From: Cryobacterium sp. Y29
Lineage (GTDB): Bacteria; Actinomycetota; Actinomycetes; Actinomycetales; Microbacteriaceae
Assembly: GCF_002929825.1 (NCBI RefSeq)
Contig: NZ_PJJN01000035.1
Location: 1 to 64,000, forward strand
Direction of reading: 5' to 3'
Length of the DNA stretch: 64,000 nucleotides
In this document: positions 17,851 through 26,155 of the stretch, piece by piece
Position numbering within the stretch: position 1 is the first letter of the stretch
Layout: the number at the start of each line of letters is the position of its first letter
Notes under the pieces: generated by a model
What the model was told of the DNA's origin: nothing
The model's input: only the letters and a program-made list of their open reading frames with translations
Databases searched by the model: none
Made by a program: the position numbers and the translations under genes

Positions 17851-17896
17851 AAATCCGGGCCAAGTATCAGCCGAAATAGCCCCGGCGCAAACCGTC

Positions 17897-17926
17897 GGTC
17901 CCGGGTTCAAGTCCCGGCCGCGCTAC
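17897..17926 (+). other. tRNA 3'-end fragment (candidate att site)
   Basis: CCGGG-TTCAAGT-CCCGG (17901-17917) is a perfect T-arm, followed by CCGCGCT and a discriminator A, as in the last 30 bases of a tRNA gene. No D-arm or anticodon arm precedes it, so it is not a working tRNA. Integrative elements that use tRNA genes duplicate exactly this segment at their ends, so it is a candidate attL or attR. The partner copy is not in the window. Confidence 0.55.
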
Positions 17927-18084
17927 TGCAAATTAATTCTGATCAGGGTTTCTTGTCTGTACCGAAAGGCCAAGACTTGACGCACCCAACGTTTATTCAA
18001 AATTTTCCACCATCTTCGGTTCTTGGTAGTGAAGGTGCACGACCCAGTTCGAGTCGTCTGGAGTGACCTCGGTACTTACGGGTT

Positions 18085-18363
18085 ATGGATAATGAACGAC
18101 ATTATGGGCTCGGCCTGGAGCCAGTCCTAGCGACAAGTGAGCTTGCCGAATATGTCGGCGTGCAGGCGCAGGCGATCTACAACCTCCGCACCGACGGCCG
18201 TGCGCCCTCCAGCATTCGAGTCGGCCGGGAGATCCGCTTCCGCGTTTCCGACGTGGTCGGTGGCTGGACGGGCTCCACGAGCCAGCACCAGCCGTTAGCG
18301 GTCGGGCGAATTGTCGCAGACTTTGGGCCTCTCGGACGTATCGCCACAAGATTCACTGACTGA
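18085..18363 (+). CDS. Excisionase-like helix-turn-helix protein
   Basis: A 92-residue protein. Residues 11-55 match the HTH_17/Xis pattern: LATSELAEYVGVQAQAIYNL, then RTDGRAPSSIRVGREIRF and RVSDV. Excisionases of this type bind next to att sites and steer the integrase toward excision. The gene begins 160 bases from the tRNA 3'-end fragment and repeat cluster, the expected location. After VSDV the usual W-L tail is replaced by unrelated sequence (GGWTGSTSQHQ), so the C-terminus may be altered. No integrase gene remains nearby. Confidence 0.65.
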   Translation: MDNERHYGLGLEPVLATSELAEYVGVQAQAIYNLRTDGRAPSSIRVGREIRFRVSDVVGGWTGSTSQHQPLAVGRIVADFGPLGRIATRFTD

Positions 18364-19013
18364 AACACTAGGTGACGGGGTCTTTAAAGGATTGGTACGG
18401 AAATCCTCCCGCCACGGCCACCGATTTCCAGAGGAGGAAGGACCGGTGGTCCGTCCCCTGCTGAAGTAGTAAAAGAACTCCTCGGTGTCCCGGTCACGAC
18501 CGTTCGCGAGACTCGACCGGCACATCTCCGTTGAGAACATCATTGAGGTCCCTTCAAAAGTCGGGCTACTCAGGCGGGGCAGCAGGAGGACGCACGGCTG
18601 ACGGTGTTGTGGCGCAGGCCACCGCTGAGCGGTTGCGTCGTGTGGGACCGATCCCGACCGGCAGGTTCTGCAGGGGTAGCCGTGTGCCGGCTCATCTGCC
18701 CGGTAATCCATGATGGCCTGGGCGACGGTCGCCGGGGAATCCTCAGCGAGGTTGTCTGCACAAGCGGAACACCGCTTGCGCATAAGAAAACGGTGTCGGT
18801 TCGCAGACAGTGCAGTTGCCCGTGTCGAGGTTAAGCGTGAGGTGTTTTTGAGGACGTCACCTACTCCAATGTTGCATTCTGGACTAGGGCCCTCCGTCCT
18901 GTGAAAGATCTCCCGGAATACCGGCGATATCATCCGTTCGTCAGGAAGGGCCGTCATACTGCGTTTGAACAAAGTCGTTTGCCCCAACGGTCATCATGAA
19001 AGGATTCGTCATT
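18364..19013. other. 650-base region without a supported gene
   Basis: Long open frames exist on the minus strand, but they lack a ribosome-binding site and a recognisable fold. One segment holds four cysteines (KRCSACADNL and YPCRTCRSG, near 18680-18800) and might be a zinc-binding remnant. The last 50 bases form the leader of the alcohol dehydrogenase gene, with AAAGGA at 18998. Confidence 0.4.
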
Positions 19014-20015
19014 ATGAAAGTTGTACGATTTTCCGCCCCCAATACTGCCTTGGAGTTCGCCGAGTACGATCTTCCCGACGTTCTGCCCGGACACGTGCTC
19101 GTGAAGGTCGCGGCCAGTGGTGTGTGCCACAGCGATGTCATGCCTGCCGCAGGCCTGGCTTCTTCCTATCCCCGTGTTCCCGGACATGAGGTTGCCGGGA
19201 CCGTCGAAACCCTTGGGGAGGGCGTCTCGCAGTGGTCAGCGGGCCAGCGTGTGGGGGTGGGATGGTTTGGCGGAGCCTGCTTCACATGCACCCCATGCAG
19301 GCGCGGGGATTTTGTTTCCTGCATTGTGGGGAAGGTCACCGGGCTGACCACGGACGGCGGCTACGCTGAATACCTGCTCGCCCCCGCCGATGCCCTCGCG
19401 GCCGTACCGGACGCTCTCGCATTCACGGATGCGGCTCCGCTGATGTGCGCCGGAGTGACCACGTTCAATGCTCTGCGCCGCAGTGGTGCTCAGTCCGGGG
19501 ATGTCGTCGCTGTCCTTGGACTGGGCGGTCTGGGCCACCTCGGGGTGCAGTTCGCGGCCAAGATGGGCTTCGAGACGGTTGCGATCGCACGCGGTGCCGA
19601 GAAGGAAGCATTCGCCCGCGACCTTGGTGCCCACCACTACATCGACAGCACCATCAACGACGTCGCGGCGGAACTGATGAAGCTTGGCGGCGCGCGCGTC
19701 GTCTTGGCCACCGTTACCGATGCCCACGCCATGTCTGTAACCGTCCCCGGACTCGAACCGAGGGGACAACTAATCGTCGTCGGCGTCCCGCAGGAGCCCC
19801 TCGCTGTGAGTGCCGTGGACTTGGTGATCGGTAGTCGTTCCGTAGCCGGGCATGCCTCGGGAACAGCGAAGGATTCAGAGGACACTCTCCGTTTTGCCGC
19901 CCTGACCGGTGTTCGTCCGATGATCGAGACCTATCCGCTTGAAAAGGCGGCTGAAGGCTTTGATCGCATGATGTCCGGTGACGCCCGATTCCGAGTGGTC
20001 CTAACCGCAGATTGA
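19014..20015 (+). CDS. Zinc-dependent alcohol dehydrogenase
   Basis: A 333-residue medium-chain dehydrogenase with the usual length and order. Catalytic zinc ligands lie in GVCHSD and PGHEVAG (about residues 37-64), the structural zinc loop is CFTCTPCRRGDFVSC, and the NAD(P)-binding Rossmann motif is GLGGLGHLG (near 170). It oxidises alcohols or reduces aldehydes in the cytosol. The ATG at 19014 gives the typical MKVVRF start. An in-frame ATG at 18996 is less likely. The gene is monocistronic, ending in a terminator and then IS debris. The exact substrate cannot be read from sequence. Confidence 0.9.
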   Translation: MKVVRFSAPNTALEFAEYDLPDVLPGHVLVKVAASGVCHSDVMPAAGLASSYPRVPGHEVAGTVETLGEGVSQWSAGQRVGVGWFGGACFTCTPCRRGDFVSCIVGKVTGLTTDGGYAEYLLAPADALAAVPDALAFTDAAPLMCAGVTTFNALRRSGAQSGDVVAVLGLGGLGHLGVQFAAKMGFETVAIARGAEKEAFARDLGAHHYIDSTINDVAAELMKLGGARVVLATVTDAHAMSVTVPGLEPRGQLIVVGVPQEPLAVSAVDLVIGSRSVAGHASGTAKDSEDTLRFAALTGVRPMIETYPLEKAAEGFDRMMSGDARFRVVLTAD

Positions 20016-20041
20016 CGAACTCGCAGCCGCTTATGCCATCG

Positions 20042-20072
20042 GCCTCAGCGAGGCGGCACCGTCTTTTTTTTG
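20042..20072 (+). terminator. Rho-independent terminator of alcohol dehydrogenase
   Basis: GCCTC-AGC-GAGGC (20042-20054) is followed after seven bases by a run of eight or nine T. It is one of the few terminators in the window with a clear U-tract. Confidence 0.65.
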
Positions 20073-20149
20073 GTGATACCCAGAGCTGACTGATCAAAGG
20101 TGAAATAGCCGTTGATGTGGGCGAAGGATATGGGTGGCGTGTGGATTCG

Positions 20150-20723
20150 TAGATTATCCGGCGCTGCCTCGCATCCGGGCCGCCCGACCTATAGTGGTGC
20201 CGGCAAACCGACTCGATGTCCTCGAGCGGGCCCGGATCCTGGCGGTGGTGAACTCGGCTTCGTTCGTGGACTTGCCGCCGATCCAGAGTTACGCGCAGCT
20301 GCTCGATGCGGGCGTGTATGTACGGAAACATTCTCCATCCATGGCATCCCGCAGGTCGTCCGCGCAGATCGGGGCACGTCTATGACGAGCAAGACCGTCG
20401 CCGCACTCCGCTCTGAACTAGAAGTGACCAAATCGCACTCCCGGCCCCGGGTGAGCAACGACAATCCGTACTCAGAGGCATGCTTCAAGACGTCGAAGTT
20501 TCCCCCGGTATTCCCCGAAAATTTTGGCACCATGGGCGACGCCCCCCAGCTCATGGACACCTTCGTCGAGGGCCGCAACCACTCCCAACGGCATACCGGT
20601 ATCGGCCTGAACACCCCGCCGATGTCCACTACTGACTCGCCGCCGCCAAAGCCCGCGAACGGTCTAGCCCGCAGCCCGCAGCACGCTGGCCGCAGCCCGC
20701 GCCCGAAACCCGGAACGCTTTAG
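20150..20723 (+). pseudogene. Degenerate, internally deleted IS3 orfB copy
   Basis: Closely related to the orfB at 35566-36573. The first part matches around FVDLPPIQSYAQLLD. After about 20310 the sequence jumps to IHGIPQVVRADRGTSMTSK, so roughly 290 bases including the first catalytic Asp region are missing. It continues through VTKSHSRPRVSNDNPYSEA and HTGIGLNTP with several frame breaks. It has the second catalytic Asp and the Glu but cannot make transposase. It documents an older insertion of the same element. Confidence 0.85.
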
Positions 20724-20871
20724 CATGCACTCCGACCCGCAGATCCTCGCCGCCCCACCGCGGCGTGGATCAACAAGCCCGCGCCATCCGCCTCGAATTC
20801 CTCGGCGTCGCCGTCGTTCTGGAACCTTGCACAATGACTGGGTGAGGCATTATCCAATCACTGTTTTTACG

Positions 20872-22122
20872 TTAGATGGTCTGCACCAGAATGGATGCCA
20901 CCACGATCGACGCCGTCGTGACTGTGGTGAAGCCGCCGACAAGCATGGGTGTGATCAGCTCATCGAAAATCGCTTTTTGTTCGTGTTCGTCTCGACCCAC
21001 GGACCGACTTATTTCCTGACAGAGAATGTAATCGCCTGGAAAGCCAAACAATGCCGTCAAAGCGACGGGGATGCCTTTGAGCGGATCCCATTTCAATATT
21101 TTCGACGCAATCCATCCCCCTCCGATAATGCCAGTTCCGCCGACACCGAGGATGAGGAGCACGGGCCAAAGTCCCTGAACCATGTCGTTCCATGTGACCG
21201 AGCTCATACTCGCAAGGACGACGACAATGACTGTGGCCATCGCGAGACCGAATGCATTTGCTCGTTGCATCGCTTTTGCCGGGAAAATGCCGAGCACGTG
21301 GCCGATAATCCCAATCAGAAGTGCCCAGATTCCGTAATTGACGCCGGTGAGGGAACCCAGCCAGGTGGCCAGGCTTCCCGACGCCAGCAAAAGCATCAAG
21401 ATGATGGTCGGCTCTTGAAAGCGTTCCGAGAGCAGCTGGAATCTCTTCGTCTGGGTGACTGTCGCCGTGCGCGCCTGTATGTCGGTGGCGATTGCGGGTC
21501 CCTTTCCGACGAGGCCTGCGCTGTTGAATTCATCGCTGACATTCGCTGAGCTCGGTTTTTGTACGGAGGTCGTGTTGAGATGGCCGCCGTCGCGGAGCTT
21601 CACCGCGTACTTGCGCAGGAGAATGTTAGCGAGCGGCATCCCAATGAGGCTCTGCACGCCCAGGATAAGGGCGGGAATGACCACGAGGTAATTCAAGTTC
21701 AATTCAGTCAGTCGCTCCGCTGTGATGATGTAGGCAAGGATGCCCCCTGTCACAGGCCCAGCTCCGGCCACCGCCGTGGCGTAGCCGAGAATCGGCGATA
21801 CGACCAGCAGAATGAGCCCAGCGCCGAGGACGATTCCGAAGAGTGCGATCAGGACCGCTTTATACTGCGACCGGAGTTGTTTGATCGGGATCAGTGTGCC
21901 CATGTGCGTGATAACTGCCGCTACTAAGAGCGAACCCACTGCCGCCAACGCAGAGTTCGGAACCAGATCGGCTGGCAGCACGCCCGTCCAGATCAGCACG
22001 AGATATCCGACAAAGATGATCAGCAGGGATGGTATCCACGCCCTGGAAAGAATGGAAATTACCTCGCCGACAGCGAGGAGCAAAATAATTATCGTAGCGA
22101 CATATATGGGTTGATCTAGCAT
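20872..22122 (-). CDS. Integral membrane transporter, unknown substrate
   Basis: A 416-residue protein with about ten to eleven membrane spans. The N-terminal half contains IWTGVLPADLVPNSALAAVG and GAGPVTGGILAYIITAE. A cytosolic loop lies around residues 185-235, and the second half contains GVGGTGIIGGGW and ALFGFPGDYILCQEI. The two-half arrangement with Gly-rich re-entrant-like motifs in each half is typical of secondary carriers with inverted repeats (GltS-like architecture). It lies 60 bases downstream of the amidohydrolase gene on the same strand, so it probably imports that enzyme's substrate, perhaps a dipeptide-like or cyclic amide compound. Confidence 0.7.
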   Translation of the reverse strand: MLDQPIYVATIIILLLAVGEVISILSRAWIPSLLIIFVGYLVLIWTGVLPADLVPNSALAAVGSLLVAAVITHMGTLIPIKQLRSQYKAVLIALFGIVLGAGLILLVVSPILGYATAVAGAGPVTGGILAYIITAERLTELNLNYLVVIPALILGVQSLIGMPLANILLRKYAVKLRDGGHLNTTSVQKPSSANVSDEFNSAGLVGKGPAIATDIQARTATVTQTKRFQLLSERFQEPTIILMLLLASGSLATWLGSLTGVNYGIWALLIGIIGHVLGIFPAKAMQRANAFGLAMATVIVVVLASMSSVTWNDMVQGLWPVLLILGVGGTGIIGGGWIASKILKWDPLKGIPVALTALFGFPGDYILCQEISRSVGRDEHEQKAIFDELITPMLVGGFTTVTTASIVVASILVQTI

Positions 22123-22185
22123 GCAACCATTTCTTTCTTCTCTACGCTGAGCAAAACCCGCCGACGAGCAACGGTGCCGAATTGG

Positions 22186-23430
22186 CTATGCAGGGAACTG
22201 GTTTCGGCCGTCTTTCCATACCTGGCTGATCATGCTGCGAAGTGAGGTCAGTTGATCGACGGAGACGAGTTGAGCGTCCAAAACTACGGCGTCTGCGAGG
22301 TAGGTGGGCGCCAAGCGTCCGATGGACCCTACCGGGGTGATGAGTTCTCCCGCTACCGAGGTCGTGGCAGAAAGTACCTGTTCGAGGGTCATGCCCGCAT
22401 TAGCGAGCAAGGCCAGTTCGTCGAGGTTTTCACCGTGCACGCCAACCCCCGAATCGGTGCCCATGGCGATGCGAACGCCGGCGCTGACTGCCCGCCTGAT
22501 AGATTCCCGATGAATATCGATGACTTGGTGCGCTTTTGCGATCACCTGCGGCGAGAGGCCGCTGGTTCCCGTTGCCGCTTTGCGAATGACGGCCTCCGGC
22601 GCGGCGAGAGTGGGAACGAGGTACGCCTTTTTCTCGAGAAAGAGCGCGATGGCTTCGTCGTCGAGATAGATGCCGTGCTCAATGGTGCGTACGCCCATGC
22701 GCAGCGCGTTCTTGATGCCGGCCGCTCCCTGGGCGTGGGCCATCACATATTTGCCCTGCGCCTCGGCCTCTTCCACGATGACGCGAATTTCAGCTTCGGT
22801 GAACTGGGAGTGTCGTGGGTCATCGGTGGGGGAGAGCACTCCGCCGGTTGAGCAGATCTTGATTTGATCCGCGCCGGCGCGCAGCATCCGTCGGGTCACC
22901 TTGCGTACCTCTTCGACCCCGTCGGCGATACCGCTTGGACGGCCTGGATGAGGGCCCATGGTCGGCGATTCCACGCCGGAAGGCTGCCAAAAGTCCGCGT
23001 GCCCGCCGGTCTGGGACATGATGCTGATGGCCAGGCGCAGTCGTGGACCCTTGATCAGTCCGCTGTCGACGGCGAGTTTCGTGCCCAGGTCGGCGCCGCC
23101 TGCGTCGCGGGCCGAGGTGATTCCAGCCCGCAGGGTGGATTCGAGGTTTCGAACTGATTCGTAAAACTGCAGGGAGAACGGTTCGGTGAATGCCTGAAGC
23201 GAGCCCGGATTCGAGGTGGTGGCGTGAATGTGCAGGTCGATCAGGCCCGGCAGCACTGTCCTGCCGCTGCAGTCGATCACGGTGGCGTTTGCGAACTCCG
23301 GGTCGGATCCGGCGTGCGCGCCAACGGCGGCGATGATATTTCCGGTGAAAACAACATCTGTTGGTTCGGCGAGGAAGCGTTCGCCGTTGAAGACATGGGC
23401 GTTTCGAAAAACGGTGGAGGGAACAGTCAT
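22186..23430 (-). CDS. Metal-dependent amidohydrolase (imidazolonepropionase/Xaa-Pro dipeptidase-like)
   Basis: A 414-residue amidohydrolase-superfamily enzyme. The beta-sandwich N-terminus leads into GLIDLHIHATT, the HxH metal pair (about residues 67-69). It is followed by a lysine in the QIKICSTGG segment (about 195), then VMAHAQG and TIEHGIYL histidines, and the final Asp in MGTDSGVGVH. These are all ligands of the binuclear centre. The pattern fits the imidazolonepropionase-like group, which includes Zn-dependent prolidases acting on Xaa-Pro and cyclic amides. It is the first gene of a two-gene minus-strand operon with the transporter at 20872. Confidence 0.85.
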   Translation of the reverse strand: MTVPSTVFRNAHVFNGERFLAEPTDVVFTGNIIAAVGAHAGSDPEFANATVIDCSGRTVLPGLIDLHIHATTSNPGSLQAFTEPFSLQFYESVRNLESTLRAGITSARDAGGADLGTKLAVDSGLIKGPRLRLAISIMSQTGGHADFWQPSGVESPTMGPHPGRPSGIADGVEEVRKVTRRMLRAGADQIKICSTGGVLSPTDDPRHSQFTEAEIRVIVEEAEAQGKYVMAHAQGAAGIKNALRMGVRTIEHGIYLDDEAIALFLEKKAYLVPTLAAPEAVIRKAATGTSGLSPQVIAKAHQVIDIHRESIRRAVSAGVRIAMGTDSGVGVHGENLDELALLANAGMTLEQVLSATTSVAGELITPVGSIGRLAPTYLADAVVLDAQLVSVDQLTSLRSMISQVWKDGRNQFPA

Positions 23431-23882
23431 CGTGACCTTTCATTGAATGCCGACAGAACGAGCCTTCGAGCCCGGAGCATGTCGAACGCAGAGGCTAAGT
23501 AATCTGCGGACGGAGAACGAGGCGAGAGGGGAGTTTCTCGGCAGCATCAGTGCTGACGATCGCCGTCTGGCGCATGAGAACCCCCTCCTTGCCCACACGT
23601 GATTGTTTCGTATCCAGCGCTCAAAGTAAACGGGGTACCCACAGCAAGGCGGATGCCCACTTCATCGGGAATGATCTTTCAAGCGAATGCCAGTGTCCGG
23701 CGTCGTAAATCCGTGAGTGAAAACCAGATGACGAGTTCTCGCTTGGAAATTGACATCGAGGGGCAGCAGAATTTCGCTTTCAACGTCGATGGCGACTGCG
23801 CAGCGGTCGGTTTCACCTGAGTGGGACATTCGTCCTCAGGCGGCTTTGACGGCATGGCGCCAAAGCCATAATATGGGTTATC
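23431..23882. other. Divergent intergenic region
   Basis: This 450-base spacer separates the amidohydrolase gene (leftward) from the GntP permease gene (rightward). No gene with a ribosome-binding site is visible. A short frame around 23700-23815 is weakly gene-like but lacks support. Promoters for both directions must lie here. Confidence 0.5.
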
Positions 23883-23899
23883 AACTCACATACTGAGTT
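23883..23899. promoter_or_regulatory. Candidate IclR operator before GntP permease gene
   Basis: AACTCA-CATAC-TGAGTT is a perfect 6-5-6 inverted repeat ending 22 bases before the permease ATG. IclR proteins bind palindromes of this size, and an IclR gene lies at the other end of the same cluster. Its position would overlap the ribosome-binding or promoter region, consistent with repression. Confidence 0.45.
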
Positions 23900-23921
23900 C
23901 TCAATGATGAGGAGAAACGCA

Positions 23922-25346
23922 ATGGACGACTGGGCAGTAATCGCGGTTACCGCTGGGGTGATCGTCGCGATGGTTGTGTTGATCGTGAAAGTGCACCTGA
24001 ACCCGGCTGTGGCGTTGGTCATCGGTGCCGGTGCGATTGCTCTCGTCGCCAGCGGAAATGTGGCGCAATCGGCCAGTATCGTCACCGGCGGGTTCGGCGA
24101 GATCATGGCCGAGATCGGCCTGCTCATTGCGTGGGGCGTGCTCATCGGCTCCATTTTGAGCGAAGCCGGGGCCATCCAGCGCCTGGTGGAAGGGCTTTTG
24201 CGGGTCTTCGGGGCCCGTCGCGCGCCCTATGCGTTCGCGACGACTCTCGCTGTGGCGCTGCCCTCGATCTATATCGACGTTTTGCTTGTCATGAGCGCAC
24301 CCTTAGGGCGACGGATGGCGGCACGCCTCGGTCGCACCGGCACCGCGCGGGTTGCCACCGCCATCGCCGTGGGACTCGAATGCGGCATCGTGATGATCGT
24401 GCCGGGCGTGGGTGCCCTCGCCCTGGCCGGGCTTCTCGGCGTGCCGCTTGGCGTGATGCTGCTTGTCGGCGTGGTGGTCACCGTGCCGACCATCCTCCTG
24501 ACACTCTTCGTGATGTATTTCGCCTACGACCGCGGTTTCTGGAATCCGGAGCGCGATGAATCCGTGACCATCATCGACGCGGAGGCAGACGAAGACGCCG
24601 TCGATGAGTATGCCCCCCGGCCGGCGACAGGCTACACCTCAGTCATCGCAACGATCGGCGCCCCGCCCCGCGCGCGGACCCGCGTGCAGCAGTCGACCCG
24701 CGAGCCCGCTCTTGCGCTGCTTTTTGGGCCCATGATCGTGTCGCTGTTGTTCGTTGCCACCGGTGCGATTTTGCAGGCGACGGATGCTGACCTCGGCCCG
24801 ATCGGCATCCTCTTCGAGCCGGTCTTCGCACTGCTGGTCGGGTTGCTCGGCACAAGCCTCGTTGCCCGGCTCACCATCGGCGGCGAACGAGTCGAGAAGG
24901 CCGTTTCCCGCGGCTTTCGGGAGTCGGGTCAGATCCTCATTCTCACCGGTGCGGGCGGTTCCCTTGCGGCGGCCGTTGCGTCAACGGGCATCGGCGAGAT
25001 TCTGGGCTCGCTGTTCACCACTACGACCGTCGCCCCGTTGCTGATTGTTTGGGTCGTCGCCGCAGTGCTTCACATGGCTATCGGATCGGTGTCGATTTCG
25101 GCCATCACTGCCGCGGGGTTGCTCGCCTCAGTGATGAGCGAGATCGACGTTGCCCCGGTGCTCGTGGCCCTGGCCGCCGCCGCCGGGTCCCTCTTCGCCG
25201 TGCACGTCACCTCGAATACGTTCTGGCTGCTTCAGAGCTCGCTCAACCAGTCCACCCGCGGCACGTTCAAAACCTGCACGCTCGCGGTATCCGTCGCTTC
25301 CGTGATCGCACTCGGCTTCACGATGCTGCTCAGTTTGGTGCTGTGA
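23922..25346 (+). CDS. GntP-family permease
   Basis: A 474-residue carrier with about twelve membrane spans and a hydrophilic insert at about 205-250 (DEADEDAVDEYAPR). Hallmarks are HLNPAVALVIGAGAIALV, GFGEIMAEIGLLIAWGVLIG, ALPSIYIDVLLVM and AIGSVSISAITAAGLLAS. GntP/IdnT proteins carry gluconate, idonate or related hydroxy acids by proton symport. GAGGAG is located 8 bases before the ATG. With the tartrate-type dehydrogenase and the IclR regulator next door, the likely substrate is a tartrate, D-malate or other sugar-acid. The 3' end overlaps the convergent IclR gene by 17 bases. Confidence 0.88.
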   Translation: MDDWAVIAVTAGVIVAMVVLIVKVHLNPAVALVIGAGAIALVASGNVAQSASIVTGGFGEIMAEIGLLIAWGVLIGSILSEAGAIQRLVEGLLRVFGARRAPYAFATTLAVALPSIYIDVLLVMSAPLGRRMAARLGRTGTARVATAIAVGLECGIVMIVPGVGALALAGLLGVPLGVMLLVGVVVTVPTILLTLFVMYFAYDRGFWNPERDESVTIIDAEADEDAVDEYAPRPATGYTSVIATIGAPPRARTRVQQSTREPALALLFGPMIVSLLFVATGAILQATDADLGPIGILFEPVFALLVGLLGTSLVARLTIGGERVEKAVSRGFRESGQILILTGAGGSLAAAVASTGIGEILGSLFTTTTVAPLLIVWVVAAVLHMAIGSVSISAITAAGLLASVMSEIDVAPVLVALAAAAGSLFAVHVTSNTFWLLQSSLNQSTRGTFKTCTLAVSVASVIALGFTMLLSLVL

Positions 25347-26109
25347 TCGCCGAACCGAGTGCTTGGCTCAGACGGGCGCCGGCCGCAACCACCGACGGAG
25401 TGAGGCGGGTGACGACATCCGGTGTCATTCGCGAACTCGGGCCGAGCAGGCTCAGGGCCCCGAACAGCGAGCCGCCGTGTTGGAACACCGGCGCCGCCAC
25501 GCTGCTTACCGACGACGTGCGTTCCCCGACCGTATACGCGCAGCCGCGCTCGCGCACCGTGATCAGGGATCGGCGCAACTCATCGACGTCGACGACCGTT
25601 TCTTCGGTCAGGGCAGTTAGCGGATGCCTGAATACCCGGGCCGCGAGCTCGTCGTTCCACGCCAGCAGCACCCGGCCCGAGGATCCGACGTTTACGGGTG
25701 ATACCTCGCCGAGGGCGATCACCCGTCGTACACTGTGCCGACTCTCGGCCATCGCGACGCACACGCGCAGCTCGCGCGTGGAGATGAACAGGCACGCGGT
25801 TTCACCGGTCTCATCTCGCAGGGCGGCGAGCACGGGCTGTGCCAACTCACCCACATCGAGACCGTGGAAAGCGGATGCCGCCCAGGTCGCCATGCGCAGA
25901 CCGATGCGAAATTGGTCGCCGTGGCGGTCGAGAAACCCGCTCTGCACGAGATTGGCGACCAGACGTTGCACCGTCGACGCCGGCAGCCCGGTCGCGATGC
26001 GCAGATCGGCCAGCGAGCGCTCCGGAGTCGAAAACGTGAACGCGTCGAGGATGGTACTGATTTTCGCCAGCACGAGCAACGGACTGTTCGACGCTACTTT
26101 GCCTGCCAT
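25330..26109 (-). CDS. IclR-family transcriptional regulator
   Basis: A 259-residue protein of usual length. The winged helix (about 12-75) reads LAKISTILDAFTF, SLADLRIATGLPASTVQRLV and NLVQSGFLDR. The C-terminal effector domain shows VGSSGRVLLAW and a GCAYTVGERTSSVSSVAAPV strand region. It faces away from the dehydrogenase gene (46-base divergent spacer) and converges on the permease gene. That layout suggests one regulator for both, sensing the imported acid or a breakdown product. The palindrome at 23883-23899 is its best candidate operator. Confidence 0.92.
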   Translation of the reverse strand: MAGKVASNSPLLVLAKISTILDAFTFSTPERSLADLRIATGLPASTVQRLVANLVQSGFLDRHGDQFRIGLRMATWAASAFHGLDVGELAQPVLAALRDETGETACLFISTRELRVCVAMAESRHSVRRVIALGEVSPVNVGSSGRVLLAWNDELAARVFRHPLTALTEETVVDVDELRRSLITVRERGCAYTVGERTSSVSSVAAPVFQHGGSLFGALSLLGPSSRMTPDVVTRLTPSVVAAGARLSQALGSAITAPN

Positions 26110-26155
26110 TCCGCGAGTTTATCGGTATCCCCAACCCCTCATCAAAGGAGAACCC

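Noticed and set aside
17820..17930. Complete tRNA gene
   Set aside because: Only the T-arm and the acceptor 3' strand are present. No D-arm, anticodon arm or matching 5' acceptor strand (AGCGCGG) was found upstream.
18295..18987. 230-codon minus-strand frame with four cysteines
   Set aside because: No ribosome-binding site and no continuous domain. The Cys-rich part is too short to call and the rest looks random.
20725..21549. 275-codon open frame on the plus strand
   Set aside because: It lies opposite the membrane transporter gene at 20872-22122. Its His/Arg/Asp-rich product is a shadow translation without a start signal.
25049..26155. Long N-terminal extension of the tartrate dehydrogenase frame
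   Set aside because: The extension runs through the GntP and IclR genes in a wrong frame. The real start is the ATG at 26156 with AAAGGAG.
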